Part shown: positions 63,744 through 64,000 of the stretch, one piece after another
Layout of the letters: every line of letters starts with the position of its first letter
How positions within the stretch are numbered: position 1 is the stretch's first letter
DNA from: Lachnospiraceae bacterium
GTDB lineage: Bacteria; Bacillota; Clostridia; Lachnospirales; Lachnospiraceae
Direction: 5' to 3'
Length of the DNA stretch: 64,000 bases
NCBI GenBank assembly: GCA_910575275.1
Contig: CAJTEE010000002.1
Coordinates: 532,542-596,541, forward strand
Position numbers and translations under genes: made by a program
Notes under the pieces: generated by a model
Told to the model about the DNA's origin: nothing
The model's input: the letters and a program-made list of their open reading frames with translations, nothing else
Databases searched by the model: none

Positions 63744-63779
63744 CCTCCTTGAATGTGGACGGGAAATTCCTTTTTCCCG
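63744..63779 (-). promoter_or_regulatory. CsrA-type binding sites in the flagellin leader
   Basis: On the minus strand CGGGAAA-AAGGAA-TTTCCCG (63760-63779) is a perfect 7-bp hairpin presenting GGA in its six-base loop. About 20 bases downstream a second GGA lies in CAAGGAGG, the flagellin ribosome binding site. This is the two-site layout through which CsrA represses hag translation in Bacillus. Confidence 0.6.
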
Positions 63780-63855
63780 CATAAGTGTTCTGCCGTTTAC
63801 CGGCTGCCTTGCTCCCTCCTCCGAATCGGGCCCTGAATCAGAAACAGGGGAACTC

Positions 63856-63889
63856 TTTACTTCCAATAAGGAAGATTATCGGAAGTAAA
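63856..63889. promoter_or_regulatory. 9-bp inverted repeat across the flagellin promoter
   Basis: TTTACTTCC (63856-63864) and GGAAGTAAA (63881-63889), 16 bases apart, spanning the -10 region of the candidate sigma-28 promoter. It could be an operator, or a hairpin at the very start of the transcript. Confidence 0.45.
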
Positions 63890-63903
63890 TTGTATGAATT
63901 AAA
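63876..63903 (-). promoter_or_regulatory. sigma-28 (FliA/SigD)-type flagellin promoter
   Basis: On the minus strand TCCGATAA matches the GCCGATAA -10 consensus at seven of eight positions; a TTTAA -35 element (weak match to CTAAA) lies 15 bases upstream. The leader would be about 130 bases. I see no gene between 63736 and 64000. Confidence 0.6.
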
Positions 63904-64000
63904 TATTCATTTTGCACAATATAAACATAACTTCCAAATCCTGTCCTGCCTGTACTCCATTTTTCCGCAAGACATTATCCATTTATAATAATGGTCTATA

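Overview
The window looks like the chromosome of a flagellated, spore-forming, anaerobic Clostridia member, most likely a Lachnospiraceae-type gut commensal. The grounds are a two-ended Firmicutes-type flagellin, the sporulation genes yqfC/yqfD and a SpoVB-like flippase, ferredoxin-dependent oxidoreductases (IorAB), fermentative CoA-transferase chemistry, and strong Shine-Dalgarno sites throughout. Most of the window is GC-rich; about 44.5-59.6 kb is visibly AT-richer. No tRNA, rRNA or CRISPR array was seen.

Layout. 0-8.3 kb (minus strand): start of topB, an EamA permease, galM, asd, deoD, and the topoisomerase IV pair parE-parC. 8.5-11.4 kb (plus): a two-gene chromate-type transporter and a YfcC-family carrier. 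11.5-17.9 kb: a DUF4340 lipoprotein, DAHP synthase, a ferredoxin-type aldo/keto reductase with a small upstream ORF, an MFS pump with its TetR regulator, and an HD-domain protein. 18-21 kb: an SGNH/MBOAT O-acylation pair. 21.1-25.9 kb: proB, a DUF896 gene, 5-formyl-THF cyclo-ligase and proA, plus a large FAD protein. 26.1-29.1 kb: a gene graveyard with a truncated Rpn nuclease, a 182-bp MITE inside a gene remnant, a BaiN/HI0933-type flavoprotein and a broken chemoreceptor. 29.3-35.3 kb: aminotransferase, CoA-transferase and IorBA with a divergent LysR regulator, which together read as a 2-oxoacid (probably arylpyruvate) fermentation module. 35.5-42.2 kb: rpsU followed by yqfC-yqfD-phoH-ybeY-DUF3048-spoVB-like-BofC-like.

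42.4-63.7 kb is the accessory core: a flagellin gene followed in the same orientation by thirteen tightly packed glycan genes. These are a GT2-TPR protein, a TagF-like protein, an FkbM methyltransferase, two pyruvyl-transferase-like proteins around a ferredoxin/FrhB protein, an HtrL-type protein, several GT2/GT4 enzymes, UDP-GlcNAc 2-epimerase, a hexapeptide acyltransferase and a HAD protein. No flippase, polymerase or initiating lipid-sugar transferase lies in the block, which favours cytoplasmic decoration of flagellin over a capsule. A similar Rossmann-like segment is appended to six of these otherwise unrelated enzymes (seven copies). This shared module is the most unusual signal in the window.
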